This document shows, one piece after another, positions 34,910 to 43,634 of a stretch of 64,000 bases of DNA. Location of the stretch: positions 3,131,001-3,195,000 of the forward strand of contig NZ_CP094351.1 in the NCBI RefSeq assembly GCF_022807995.1. The letters run 5' to 3'. Every line of letters starts with the position of its first letter. Within the stretch, counting starts at the first letter, position 1. The translations under genes were made by a program, and so were the position numbers. The notes under the pieces are model-generated. The model saw nothing but the letters and a program-made list of their open reading frames with translations. It ran no database searches and was not told where the DNA came from. The stretch is from Pseudomonas orientalis. GTDB lineage: Bacteria > Pseudomonadota > Gammaproteobacteria > Pseudomonadales > Pseudomonadaceae.

Positions 34910-37519
34910 GTGCTTGAAGCCTACCGCAAACATATCGAAGAGCGTGCCGCCCTGGGTATCGTTCCCCAGCCGCTTAACGCCGAACAAACCGCAGGCCTGG
35001 TCGAGCTGCTGAAAAATCCTCCGGCTGGCGAAGAAGAATTCCTCGTTGACCTGATCACCAACCGCATTCCGCCAGGCGTTGACGAAGCTGCCTACGTCAA
35101 GGCCGGCTTCCTGTCCGCCCTGTCCAAAGGCGAAGCCACCTCCCCCCTGATCGACAAAAAGCGCGCGGTTGAACTGCTTGGCACCATGCAAGGCGGCTAC
35201 AACATCGTGACGCTGGTCGAGCTGCTGGACGACGCCGAGCTGGCGCCTGTCGCGGCCGCCCAGCTCAAGCACACCCTGTTGATGTTCGACGCCTTCCACG
35301 ACGTGGCGGAAAAAGCCCGCAACGGCAACGAACACGCCAAGGGCGTGATCCAGTCCTGGGCTGACGGCGAGTGGTTCCGCAACCGCCCTACCCTGGCCGA
35401 CAAGATCAGCCTGCGTGTGTTCAAGGTTACCGGCGAAACCAACACCGACGACCTGTCCCCCGCGCCGGATGCCTGGTCACGTCCCGACATCCCGCTGCAC
35501 GCCCTGGCCATGCTGAAGATGGCCCGTGAAGGCATCGTGCCGGACGAGCAAGGCAAGACCGGCCCGATGAAGCAGATCGAAGAGATGCGCGGCCAAGGCT
35601 TCCCGATCGCCTACGTCGGTGACGTGGTCGGTACCGGTTCCTCGCGTAAATCCGCGACCAACTCCGTGCTGTGGTTCTTCGGCGACGACGTCCCTTACGT
35701 GCCGAACAAGCGCGCCGGCGGCTTCTGCTTCGGCAGCAAGATCGCTCCCATCTTCTACAACACCATGGAAGATGCCGGCGCACTGCCAATCGAGTTCGAC
35801 GTCTCCAACATGAACATGGGCGACGTGATCGACCTGTACCCCCATGCTGGCAAAGTCTGCAAACACGGCACCGACGAAGTCATCACCACCTTCGAAATGA
35901 AGACCCCGGTGCTGTTGGACGAAGTGCGCGCCGGCGGCCGTATCCCGCTGATCATCGGTCGCGGCCTGACCGACAAGGCCCGTGCCGAACTGGGCCTGGG
36001 CCCTACCGACCTGTTCAAGCTGCCTGAAGCACCTGTCGACACCGGCAAGGGCTTCACCCTGGCGCAGAAAATGGTCGGCAAGGCGTGCGGCCTGCCGGAA
36101 GGCAAAGGCGTTCGCCCTGGCACCTACTGCGAACCGAAGATGACCACCGTGGGCTCCCAGGACACCACCGGTCCGATGACCCGTGATGAACTCAAAGACC
36201 TGGCATGCCTGGGCTTCTCAACCGACCTGGTGATGCAGTCGTTCTGCCACACCGCGGCCTATCCAAAGCCGATCGACGTGACCACCCACCACACCCTGCC
36301 TGACTTCATCATGACCCGTGGCGGTGTATCGCTGCGTCCAGGCGACGGCATCATCCACAGCTGGCTGAACCGCATGCTGCTGCCGGACACCGTGGGTACC
36401 GGTGGTGACTCCCACACCCGTTTCCCGATGGGCATCTCGTTCCCGGCCGGTTCCGGCCTGGTGGCGTTCGCCGCTGCCACTGGCGTAATGCCACTGGACA
36501 TGCCGGAATCGATCCTGGTGCGCTTCAAGGGCAAAATGAAGCCTGGCATCACCCTGCGTGACCTGGTGCATGCCATTCCTTACTACGCGATCCAGGCTGG
36601 CCTGCTGACCGTAGAGAAGAAAGGCAAGAAAAACGCCTTCTCCGGCCGTATCCTGGAAATCGAAGGCCTGAATGACCTGACGCTGGAGCAGGCGTTCGAG
36701 CTGTCCGACGCCTCGGCCGAACGTTCGGCTGCCGGTTGCACCATCAAGCTGTCCAAAGACTCCGTCACCGAGTACCTGAACTCCAACATCACCCTGCTGC
36801 GCTGGATGATCGGCGAAGGCTACGGCGATGCACGCACCCTGGAACGTCGCGCCCAAGCGATGGAAGCCTGGGTGGCCAATCCGGAGCTGATGGAAGCCGA
36901 TGCCGACGCCGAATACGCCGAAATCATTGAGATCGACCTGGCGGAAATCAACGAGCCGATCCTCTGCGCACCGAACGACCCGGACGACGCCCGTCTGCTG
37001 TCCAGCGTTGCCGGTGAGAAGATCGACGAAGTGTTCATCGGCTCGTGCATGACCAACATCGGTCACTTCCGCGCGGCCGGCAAGCTGCTGGAGCAGGTCA
37101 AGGGCCAGCTGCCAACCCGTCTGTGGCTGTCGCCGCCGACCAAGATGGACGCTCACCAACTGACCGAAGAAGGCTACTACGGCATCTACGGCAAGGCTGG
37201 CGCGCGCATGGAAATGCCGGGCTGCTCGCTGTGCATGGGTAACCAGGCACGCGTAGAACCGAATTCGACCGTGGTATCGACGTCGACCCGTAACTTCCCG
37301 AACCGTCTGGGCGATGGCGCCAACGTCTACCTGGCTTCGGCCGAGCTGGCGGCAGTGGCTTCTACCCTGGGTCGCCTGCCGACCGTCGAGGAGTACATGG
37401 GTTACGCGGCGAAACTGGACACCATGGCCAGTGACGTCTACCGCTACCTGAACTTCGACCAGATCGCCGAGTTCCGCAAGATCGCGGCAAGCGCCAACAT
37501 CCCGGTGATTCAAGCTTGA
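34910..37519 (+). CDS. acnB: Aconitate hydratase B
   Basis: AcnB interconverts citrate and isocitrate in the TCA cycle and can bind mRNA when its cluster is lost. I chose GTG 34910 ([14 protein letters not shown]), which gives the family's usual 869 residues; GAGGG lies 9 bases upstream. The helical N-domain is followed by the swivel domain ([20 protein letters not shown]) and the catalytic domains ([20 protein letters not shown]). The three [4Fe-4S] cysteines are in GSCMTNIGH (about 710) and PGCSLCMGN (about 770). Strong codon bias suggests high expression. Confidence 0.97.
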   Translation: MLEAYRKHIEERAALGIVPQPLNAEQTAGLVELLKNPPAGEEEFLVDLITNRIPPGVDEAAYVKAGFLSALSKGEATSPLIDKKRAVELLGTMQGGYNIVTLVELLDDAELAPVAAAQLKHTLLMFDAFHDVAEKARNGNEHAKGVIQSWADGEWFRNRPTLADKISLRVFKVTGETNTDDLSPAPDAWSRPDIPLHALAMLKMAREGIVPDEQGKTGPMKQIEEMRGQGFPIAYVGDVVGTGSSRKSATNSVLWFFGDDVPYVPNKRAGGFCFGSKIAPIFYNTMEDAGALPIEFDVSNMNMGDVIDLYPHAGKVCKHGTDEVITTFEMKTPVLLDEVRAGGRIPLIIGRGLTDKARAELGLGPTDLFKLPEAPVDTGKGFTLAQKMVGKACGLPEGKGVRPGTYCEPKMTTVGSQDTTGPMTRDELKDLACLGFSTDLVMQSFCHTAAYPKPIDVTTHHTLPDFIMTRGGVSLRPGDGIIHSWLNRMLLPDTVGTGGDSHTRFPMGISFPAGSGLVAFAAATGVMPLDMPESILVRFKGKMKPGITLRDLVHAIPYYAIQAGLLTVEKKGKKNAFSGRILEIEGLNDLTLEQAFELSDASAERSAAGCTIKLSKDSVTEYLNSNITLLRWMIGEGYGDARTLERRAQAMEAWVANPELMEADADAEYAEIIEIDLAEINEPILCAPNDPDDARLLSSVAGEKIDEVFIGSCMTNIGHFRAAGKLLEQVKGQLPTRLWLSPPTKMDAHQLTEEGYYGIYGKAGARMEMPGCSLCMGNQARVEPNSTVVSTSTRNFPNRLGDGANVYLASAELAAVASTLGRLPTVEEYMGYAAKLDTMASDVYRYLNFDQIAEFRKIAASANIPVIQA

Positions 37520-37552
37520 TGGTGTGTTGATGTAGCTATACAGCGTAAGCAG

Positions 37553-37584
37553 CGCCGCGTATCGCAAGGTACGCGGCGTTTTTT
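37553..37584 (+). terminator. acnB intrinsic terminator
   Basis: CGCCGCGTA, eight bases, TACGCGGCG followed by TTTTTT: a textbook Rho-independent terminator 34 bases after the acnB stop. Confidence 0.93.
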
Positions 37585-37622
37585 ATGCCCGGAATAAAGT
37601 ATCAGCAACACCATAAAACACA

Positions 37623-37712
37623 TGTGGGAGGGGGCTTGCCCCCGATAGCAGTGGTTCAGTCAACTCACAAGTGACTGATACTCCCCTATCGGGGGCAAGC
37701 CCCCTCCCACAG
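37623..37712. repeat. REP pair between acnB and transporter
   Basis: Perfect inverted GTGGGAGGGGGCTTGCCCCC cores around a spacer with GGTTCAGTCAACTCACAAGT, in the convergent gap behind the acnB terminator. Confidence 0.92.
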
Positions 37713-37748
37713 TTGGATCTTTGTAGCTCTTGAAGGCCGTATCGGACT

Positions 37749-39026
37749 TTACGCAACCAGCGAATACACCAACGCCGTAATCGCCACCAACCCCACCGCC
37801 GTGACAAACACATTCGACGCCTGCCCACGGTACCTGGCCATCGCCGGCACCTTGCGGATCGCATACATCGGCATCAGGAACAGGATCGACGCAATCACCG
37901 GCCCGCCCAGGGTCTCGATCATGCCGAGAATGCTCGGGTTCAGCGTGGCGACGATCCAGCACACCACCAGCATGAAGGCAGCGGTCATGCGGTCCAGCGA
38001 TTTGGCGGCCGGACGGCGACCGGTCTTGAGCACCAGGCCCTTGAGGCCCTCGCTGGCGCCGATGTAGTGACCCAGGAACGATTTGGCAATCGCCACGAAC
38101 GCAATCAACGGCGCGGCGAAGGCAATGGTCGGGTTATCGAAATGGTTGGCCAGGTACGACAGGATCGACAGGTTCTGCGCCTTCGCCTCGGCCAACTGCG
38201 CCGGGGACAGGGTCAGCACACAACTGAATACGAAGAACAGCACCATCGCCACCATCAACAGGTGCGCGCGGGACAAAATCTGTGAACTGCGCTCTTCGGC
38301 GTGTGCGCCGTACTGGCGTTTCTGGTCAACGGCAAAGGCCGAGATGATCGGCGAATGGTTGAACGAGAACACCATTACCGGAATCGCCAGCCACAGCGTA
38401 TTGAGCAACGCCGACGGCGCCGGCACCTCACTGGCGGTGCTGAGAATGCCGCCGTTCCAGTGCGGCACCAGATAGACGGCGAGGAACAGCAAGGCCACGA
38501 TAAACGGATACACCATCAGGCTCATGGCCTTGACGATCACCTGCTCACCGCAACGCACCACGGCCAGCAGGCCCAGGATCAGCACAAACGCCAGGACAGC
38601 TCGCGGCGGCGGCATGATGTGCAGTTGATGTTCCATGAAACTGCTGACGGTGTTGGTCAGGGCCACGCTGTAGATCAGCAGGATCGGAAAGATCGCGAAG
38701 AAGTACAGCAAGGTGATCAAGGCGCCGGCCTTGAGACCGAAATGTTCTTCGACCACGTCGGTAATGTCGGAACCTTCACGGCCGGACAGGACGAAACGGG
38801 TCAGCCCACGGTGAGCAAAGAATGTCATCGGGAAGGCCAGCAACGCCAGGATCACCAGCGGCCAGAAGCCCCCCAGGCCCGCATTGATCGGCAAGAACAA
38901 AGTACCGGCGCCGATGGCGGTGCCGAACAGCCCAAGCATCCAGGTGGTGTCCTGGCGGCTCCAGCTTGTGAGCGTTGCAGGTGTCGTTGCATAGCGTTCG
39001 TCGACGCTATTGGCCTGATCATTCAT
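37749..39026 (-). CDS. HAAAP-family amino acid transporter, serine-type (SdaC/DlsT-like)
   Basis: A 425-residue inner-membrane transporter with about eleven helices. The N-terminal helix TTWMLGLFGTAIGAGTLFLPINAGLGG and the loop FNHSPIISAFAVDQKRQYG are hallmarks of the SdaC (serine:H+ symporter) branch of the HAAAP family, as is IAFVAIAKSFLGHYIGASEGLKGL. ATG 39026 (MNDQANSVDERY) was chosen over a longer frame. No serine dehydratase gene is adjacent, so the substrate is inferred from the family only. Confidence 0.9.
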   Translation of the reverse strand: MNDQANSVDERYATTPATLTSWSRQDTTWMLGLFGTAIGAGTLFLPINAGLGGFWPLVILALLAFPMTFFAHRGLTRFVLSGREGSDITDVVEEHFGLKAGALITLLYFFAIFPILLIYSVALTNTVSSFMEHQLHIMPPPRAVLAFVLILGLLAVVRCGEQVIVKAMSLMVYPFIVALLFLAVYLVPHWNGGILSTASEVPAPSALLNTLWLAIPVMVFSFNHSPIISAFAVDQKRQYGAHAEERSSQILSRAHLLMVAMVLFFVFSCVLTLSPAQLAEAKAQNLSILSYLANHFDNPTIAFAAPLIAFVAIAKSFLGHYIGASEGLKGLVLKTGRRPAAKSLDRMTAAFMLVVCWIVATLNPSILGMIETLGGPVIASILFLMPMYAIRKVPAMARYRGQASNVFVTAVGLVAITALVYSLVA

Positions 39027-39300
39027 CCGGTCGGATCTCCGCATTCACACGGCCGGAACGAGTCAGAAAACCTGACAGGCAGCGCCCCGACCTCAACAGG
39101 GGCGCGATTGTCCGGGATTATTGAGAATAAGCAAAGGCTTAGCTGAGGAATGGCAATGCGCTGATACTGCCAGCACCTCCGAAATCTGCACATTAAAGAA
39201 CGGTCCGACAACAAACTCAGATGCTGTCCGCTTTATCACGTAGAGCTGCGTTGCCATCGTTAGGCGCCACTCAATCAACCAACAATAAAGGTGCTTCACG

Positions 39301-39744
39301 ATGAATATTCGCGACCTGTTCAAGTTCACATTGCTACCTGCACTGTTAATCATCACTCTGTTACCAGGCGCGGGCACCGCCCAGACCAAACCACCCGCAG
39401 GGGCGAATATTGCTGCCGTTACGCCCGATAACGCGATCATGTTGACCGTATTTCTTAAACACGATCAATCACGGCCCCTCAGCACATTGAAAGCCCAACT
39501 TGCCAAACAGGAGTTTCACACCGTGTTCCCGCCTGCCGGGGTGGAGGTCGTAAGCTGGAATATCACCATGGGCATCGGACAAGTCATCGTCCTGCGCCTG
39601 CCGGCGTCGCGCCTGGCTGAAGTCAACCTCGCCATCGAGAACACCGCCTGGGGTGTCTACGAGACTGAATTTTATCCAACGTACGATTTCATGCCGATCG
39701 CCCAAAGAGAGCAAGCCCAGGCACGGCAGACCACTGCTCAGTAA
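39301..39744 (+). CDS. Small exported protein of unknown function
   Basis: A 147-residue protein with a clear signal peptide (MNIRDLFKFTLLPALLIITL, cleavage probably after GAGTAQ). The mature part has a compact beta/alpha pattern (NAIMLTVFLKHDQSRPLSTLKAQL, VVSWNITMGIGQVIVLRLPASRLAEVNLAIEN, GVYETEFYPTYDF). I recall similar small periplasmic proteins in Pseudomonas but no function. AAAGGTG lies about 8 bases before the ATG. The 274 bases upstream show no structure I can support. Confidence 0.72.
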   Translation: MNIRDLFKFTLLPALLIITLLPGAGTAQTKPPAGANIAAVTPDNAIMLTVFLKHDQSRPLSTLKAQLAKQEFHTVFPPAGVEVVSWNITMGIGQVIVLRLPASRLAEVNLAIENTAWGVYETEFYPTYDFMPIAQREQAQARQTTAQ

Positions 39745-39788
39745 TACCGATTAAAAAGCCGAGGTCGGGGACAACCCGCACACGCCCG

Positions 39789-39818
39789 TTGACAGCCTCG
39801 CGCGCGTCCCGGCATGAT
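39789..39818 (+). promoter_or_regulatory. Consensus promoter of the attenuator-like RNA
   Basis: A perfect -35 TTGACA (39789-39794) and a -10 CATGAT (39813-39818) are separated by 18 bases, placing transcription start near 39825. Confidence 0.6.
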
Positions 39819-39824
39819 CCGGGC

Positions 39825-39911
39825 ATGATATTTATTGAAATGTTCCTCACCCGCACCACCACTACGACCGCTGACGGCGGGTCGTACGGTTGCTGTGGGT
39901 GGTTCATCTAA
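39825..39911 (+). CDS. Candidate leader peptide with threonine run
   Basis: ATG 39825 and in-frame ATG 39840 open a 28- or 23-codon frame ending at TAA 39909. The shorter form begins MFLTRTTTTTADGG and ends in YGCCGWFI. Six of seven residues after MFL-, apart from one Arg, are Thr, as in amino-acid attenuators. Codons 39855-39869 (ACC ACC ACT ACG ACC) lie in the loop of the first hairpin (ACCCGC 39849 with GCGGGT 39877). An intrinsic terminator follows and overlaps a possible antiterminator. No good Shine-Dalgarno is visible, so translation is unproven. Confidence 0.45.
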   Translation: MIFIEMFLTRTTTTTADGGSYGCCGWFI

Positions 39912-39930
39912 AGACACCCTGAAGTCACCC

Positions 39931-39962
39931 AAAGCCCCGCCAGCAATGGACGGGGCTTTTTT
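39931..39962 (+). terminator. Intrinsic terminator before the isochorismatase-family gene
   Basis: AAAGCCCCG, eleven bases, CGGGGCTTT plus TTT. Its left arm also offers CCCGCC (39936-39941) to GGCGGG (39876-39881), so a competing antiterminator is possible. With the promoter upstream it bounds an RNA of about 140 bases. Confidence 0.88.
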
Positions 39963-39999
39963 ATTGCTCCGCCACCCGGCACTCACAAGGAGCAAGACC

Positions 40000-40524
40000 A
40001 TGGCAGCCGCCCTTTTGATCATCGATATGCAAAGAGGCTTGTACGACGGACCGCAAAAACCCTTCGAACGTGAACGGGTGCTGCATACCATCAACCAGTT
40101 GATCCAGCGCGCCCGCACCGCCAACGCGCCCATCCTGGTCGCACGCCACACCGGCCCCGCCGGTTCGCCCATTGAAGCCGGCAGCCCGCTCTGGCAGCTG
40201 TGGGGCGGTCTTGAGGTCGACGAATCCCGCGACTATCTGTTCAACAAGACCCGTCCGAGCTGCTTTCTGGGTACCGACCTGGCGCAACGACTGGTTCAGG
40301 CGCAGATCGATGAGCTGGTGATCGTGGGCATGAAAACCCAGTTTTGTGTCGATACCACCTGCAGGGTAGCGGTGGAGATGGGCTTCTCGGTGGTGCTGCC
40401 GGAGGACGCCCATACTTGCATGGATACCCCGGCGTTAACGGCCGAGGCGATCATCGATCATCACAATGAGACCTTGGCCGGTGGCTTTGTGAAGCGCATG
40501 CGCGCCGTCGAAGTCGGTTTTTGA
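40000..40524 (+). CDS. Isochorismatase-family cysteine hydrolase
   Basis: A 174-residue cytoplasmic hydrolase of the isochorismatase/nicotinamidase fold. The triad is visible: Asp in ALLIIDMQRGLYD (residue 10), Lys in NKTRPSCFLGTDL and Cys in IVGMKTQFCVDTTCR, with VVLPEDAHTCMDTP downstream. This layout fits small amidohydrolases rather than siderophore isochorismatases; substrate unknown. ACAAGGAG lies 10 bases before ATG 40000. The attenuator-like RNA and terminator directly upstream may control it. Confidence 0.92.
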   Translation: MAAALLIIDMQRGLYDGPQKPFERERVLHTINQLIQRARTANAPILVARHTGPAGSPIEAGSPLWQLWGGLEVDESRDYLFNKTRPSCFLGTDLAQRLVQAQIDELVIVGMKTQFCVDTTCRVAVEMGFSVVLPEDAHTCMDTPALTAEAIIDHHNETLAGGFVKRMRAVEVGF

Positions 40525-40529
40525 ATGCT

Positions 40530-40553
40530 CCAGGAGCGAGCTTGCTCGCTCCT
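40530..40553. repeat. Single compact REP palindrome
   Basis: AGGAGCGAGCTTGCTCGCTC followed by CT is a solo palindrome of the GTAGGAGCGAGC family, lacking the second copy and spacer seen in the other three loci. Confidence 0.8.
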
Positions 40554-40624
40554 ACGGCGCCCTACGCTCCTTCCGACAAATCCCGCATACTCAGGCACTC
40601 GAGTATTTAGGGAAGAACCTTGCG

Positions 40625-41578
40625 ATGCCTAACACCGTTCTGGTCCTGGTTGAAACCATCAACGAATACCTGCAAATCATCGAGAGCAATGATTTCCATG
40701 TAATCCTGGCGCCGACACCCGCTGAACGCGCGCAGGCGATCAAGGCCCACGGCGGGCAGATCAAGGCGGTATTGACCCGTGGTCCACTGGGGCTGTATGC
40801 CGAAGAAATCGCCGCGTTGCCGCTGCTGGAGATCATTTGCGTGATCGGTGCCGGTTATGAGCATGTAGACCTGCAGGCAGCAGCCAACCGTGGGATCGTG
40901 GTGACCAATGGTGCAGGTGTGAATGCGCCGTCGGTGGCCGACCATGCCATGGCGTTGCTGCTCTCGCTGGTGCGCGGCATCCCCCAGACGGACGCCGCCG
41001 TGCGCCGCGACGAATGGCCGAAGGTGATGCGCCCTTCCCTGGGCGGCAAGCAGCTGGGAATTCTCGGGCTGGGCGCCGTGGGCCTGGAGATCGCCAGGCG
41101 CGCATCCCTGGGATTTGGCATGGAGGTGAGTTATCACAACCGTCAACCTCGCGATGATGTGGATTACACCTATTGTTCAACCGCCGTGGAACTGGCGCGC
41201 ACCTCGGATTTCCTGATCCTGGCCACGCCCGGCGGCGCCGGCACTCGCCACCTGATCGATCGCCACGCCCTCGACGCTCTGGGGCCGAATGGCTTCCTGG
41301 TCAACATCGGCCGCGGCAGCGTAGTGGTTACCGCCGATCTGGTGGCTGCGCTGGAACAGCGACGTATCGGCGGCGCTGCGCTGGATGTGTTCGACGACGA
41401 ACCCAAGGTGCCCGACGCCCTCAAGCGCCTGGGCAATACCGTGCTGACTTCGCATGTGGCCGGCCTGTCGCCGGAAGCCACCCACGATACCGTGCAACGG
41501 GTCGCCGACAATCTGGTGGAATACTTCGCCGGCCGCCCGGTACTTACGCCGGTAGCATTGCCGGCGCCCGATAAATGA
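40625..41578 (+). CDS. D-isomer-specific 2-hydroxyacid dehydrogenase
   Basis: A 317-residue NAD(P)-dependent dehydrogenase, probably reducing a 2-ketoacid such as glyoxylate or hydroxypyruvate. The Rossmann motif is QLGILGLGAVGLEIARRA. Catalytic residues are Arg in VNIGRGSVV, Glu in LDVFDDEPKVP and His in TSHVAGLSPE. GAGVNAPSVADHAMALLL is the usual hinge. The motif HNRQP after the second strand suggests NADPH preference (inference). ATG 40625 begins MPNTVLVLVE. Substrate cannot be fixed from sequence. Confidence 0.92.
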   Translation: MPNTVLVLVETINEYLQIIESNDFHVILAPTPAERAQAIKAHGGQIKAVLTRGPLGLYAEEIAALPLLEIICVIGAGYEHVDLQAAANRGIVVTNGAGVNAPSVADHAMALLLSLVRGIPQTDAAVRRDEWPKVMRPSLGGKQLGILGLGAVGLEIARRASLGFGMEVSYHNRQPRDDVDYTYCSTAVELARTSDFLILATPGGAGTRHLIDRHALDALGPNGFLVNIGRGSVVVTADLVAALEQRRIGGAALDVFDDEPKVPDALKRLGNTVLTSHVAGLSPEATHDTVQRVADNLVEYFAGRPVLTPVALPAPDK

Positions 41579-41622
41579 CCGATCAGGCACGCTGATCCTG
41601 CTTCAACACGCTAGCCTATAAA

Positions 41623-41649
41623 GCCGCCCCGACCTTGTCGATGGGCGGC
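41623..41649. other. Hairpin between dehydrogenase and kinase genes
   Basis: GCCGCCC (41623) pairs with GGGCGGC (41643), with inner CGAC/GTCG. No T-run follows; it may be a weak terminator or processing signal. Confidence 0.4.
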
Positions 41650-41707
41650 GCCCCACATTAGATTAGCCAATAGTCCAAGGCCTTTAAAATAAGCAGAAGG
41701 GATAAGC

Positions 41708-42775
41708 ATGGCGCTTAACGACCAATCGACCCAGATTCGCCCCGGCGAAGAACTTGATGCCAGCCTGATCGATCCCTATCTCAAGGCCCATATTCCCGGC
41801 CTGCACGGCACGGTCAAGATCAGCCAGTTTCCCGGCGGCGCGTCGAACCTGACGTATCTGCTGGAATACCCTGGCCAGGAATTCGTATTGCGTCGCCCGC
41901 CGTTCGGCCACAAGGCCAAGTCCGCCCATGACATGGGCCGCGAATACCGCATTCTCAATCAGCTCAAAGACGGCTTTCCCTATTGCCCCAAGGCCTACGT
42001 GCATTGCACCGACGAGTCGGTGATCGGCGCCGAGTTCTATGTGATGGAGCGCGTCAACGGCATCATCCTGCGCTCTGACTTGCCTGCAGAGCTGGGCCTG
42101 AACGCGACACGCACCGAAGCCCTGTGCAAAAGCTTTATCGACAAGTTCGTCGAACTGCATCAGGTCGACTACAACGCCTGCGGCCTGGCCGACCTGGGCA
42201 GGCCGCAAGGTTATGTGGAACGCCAGATCCGTGGCTGGAGCGAGCGCTACGAAAAAGCCCTGACCCCCGATGCCCCCCGTTGGGAAGCCGTGCGCGCCTG
42301 GCTCAACGACAAGATGCCGGCCGACCACCCGACCTCCAGCATCGTGCATAACGACTATCGCTTCGACAACGTGATCCTCGACCCGCACAACCCGATGCAG
42401 ATCATCGGCGTGCTGGACTGGGAACTGACCACCCTCGGCGACCCGTTGATGGACTTGGGCAACACCCTCGCCTACTGGATCGAAGCCGCCGACCCCGCCC
42501 CCGTGCAGTTGATGCGTCGCCAGCCCAGTAACGCGCCCGGCATGCTGACCCGCCGCCAGTTCGTCGACTACTACGCCGAGCGCTCAGGCATCCGGATCGA
42601 CAATTTCGACTTCTACTACACCTACGGCCTGTTCCGGCTGGCCGGCATCGTGCAGCAGATCTATTACCGCTTCTTCCACGGCCAGACCCAGGACAAACGC
42701 TTTGCCCAGTTCATTCACATGAACACGCTGCTGGAGCAGATGAGCCTGGCGGTCATCGGCAAATCCGCCCTCTGA
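41708..42775 (+). CDS. APH/ACAD10-11-like phosphotransferase
   Basis: A 355-residue kinase-fold protein: nucleotide loop GGASNLTYLLEYPGQEFVLRRPP, catalytic SIVHNDYRFDNVI (Asp and Asn), and metal motif GVLDWELTTLGDPLMDLG. This subgroup is related to the kinase domain of ACAD10/ACAD11 and often lies in fatty- or hydroxy-acid catabolism clusters, where it phosphorylates a hydroxyacyl group; that role here is inferred. AGAAGGGA lies before ATG 41708. An SDR gene follows after 22 bases, so the two form an operon. No acyl-CoA dehydrogenase is adjacent. Confidence 0.9.
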   Translation: MALNDQSTQIRPGEELDASLIDPYLKAHIPGLHGTVKISQFPGGASNLTYLLEYPGQEFVLRRPPFGHKAKSAHDMGREYRILNQLKDGFPYCPKAYVHCTDESVIGAEFYVMERVNGIILRSDLPAELGLNATRTEALCKSFIDKFVELHQVDYNACGLADLGRPQGYVERQIRGWSERYEKALTPDAPRWEAVRAWLNDKMPADHPTSSIVHNDYRFDNVILDPHNPMQIIGVLDWELTTLGDPLMDLGNTLAYWIEAADPAPVQLMRRQPSNAPGMLTRRQFVDYYAERSGIRIDNFDFYYTYGLFRLAGIVQQIYYRFFHGQTQDKRFAQFIHMNTLLEQMSLAVIGKSAL

Positions 42776-42797
42776 TAACAATCACAAGGAACCGCTC

Positions 42798-43565
42798 ATG
42801 TCCAAGACCCACCTGTTCGACCTCGACGGCAAGATTGCTTTCGTGTCCGGCGCCAGCCGTGGCATCGGCGAAGCCATCGCCAAGTTGCTGGCCCAGCAAG
42901 GCGCCCACGTGATTGTCTCGAGCCGCAAACTGGAAAGCTGCCAGCACGTTGCCGACGCGATCATCGCCGACGGCGGCAAGGCCACTGCGGTGGCCTGCCA
43001 TATCGGCGAAATGGAGCAGATCGCCCAGGTGTTCGCCGGTATCCGTGAACAGTTCGGCCGCCTGGACATCCTGGTCAACAACGCCGCGACCAATCCGCAG
43101 TTCTGCAACGTGCTGGACACCGACCTCGGTGCGTTCCAGAAGACCGTCGATGTGAACATCCGCGGCTATTTCTTCATGTCGGTGGAAGCCGGAAAGCTGA
43201 TGCGCGACAACGGCGGCGGCAGCATCATCAACGTCGCCTCGATCAACGGCATCTCCCCGGGTGTATTCCAGGGCATCTATTCGGTGACCAAGGCCGCCGT
43301 GATCAACATGACCAAGGTGTTCGCCAAGGAATGCGCCGCGTTCGGCATCCGTTGCAACGCGCTGCTGCCGGGCCTGACAGACACCAAGTTCGCCTCGGCG
43401 CTGGTCAAGAACGACGCGATCCTGAAGATGGCCCTGGCGCAGATCCCGCTCAAGCGCGTCGCCGACCCCAGCGAAATGGCCGGTGCCGTGTTGTTCCTGG
43501 CCAGCGATGCGTCCAGTTACACCACCGGGGTGTCGTTGAATGTGGACGGTGGCTTCCTGTCCTGA
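42798..43565 (+). CDS. Short-chain dehydrogenase/reductase
   Basis: A 255-residue classical SDR: cofactor motif VSGASRGIGEAIAKLL, NNAATNP, catalytic Ser in INVASINGISPG, YSVTKAAVINMTK with the Tyr-x3-Lys pair, and C-terminal GVSLNVDGGFLS. Acidic/basic residues after the second strand (SSRKLES) suggest NADP. CAAGGA lies 10 bases before the ATG. It is co-transcribed with the kinase-like gene, suggesting a joint role in oxidising a hydroxyacid or hydroxyacyl-CoA. Confidence 0.93.
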   Translation: MSKTHLFDLDGKIAFVSGASRGIGEAIAKLLAQQGAHVIVSSRKLESCQHVADAIIADGGKATAVACHIGEMEQIAQVFAGIREQFGRLDILVNNAATNPQFCNVLDTDLGAFQKTVDVNIRGYFFMSVEAGKLMRDNGGGSIINVASINGISPGVFQGIYSVTKAAVINMTKVFAKECAAFGIRCNALLPGLTDTKFASALVKNDAILKMALAQIPLKRVADPSEMAGAVLFLASDASSYTTGVSLNVDGGFLS

Positions 43566-43581
43566 TCCCGCCTGGTTTTTT

Positions 43582-43620
43582 CAGATCGATTTGCGCGTAA
43601 CCTTGGCGCAGATCGATCTG
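43582..43620. promoter_or_regulatory. Long inverted repeat before the MocR gene
   Basis: CAGATCGATTTGCGC and GCGCAGATCGATCTG are 14/15-matching inverted arms with a 9-base spacer, ending 14 bases before the MocR ATG. No T-run suits a terminator, so an autoregulatory operator is a reasonable guess. Confidence 0.5.
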
Positions 43621-43634
43621 TCCCGGGATGAAAC

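Noticed and set aside
36218..37567. 449-codon open frame antisense to acnB
   Set aside because: Shadow of acnB; unconvincing composition and no start signal.
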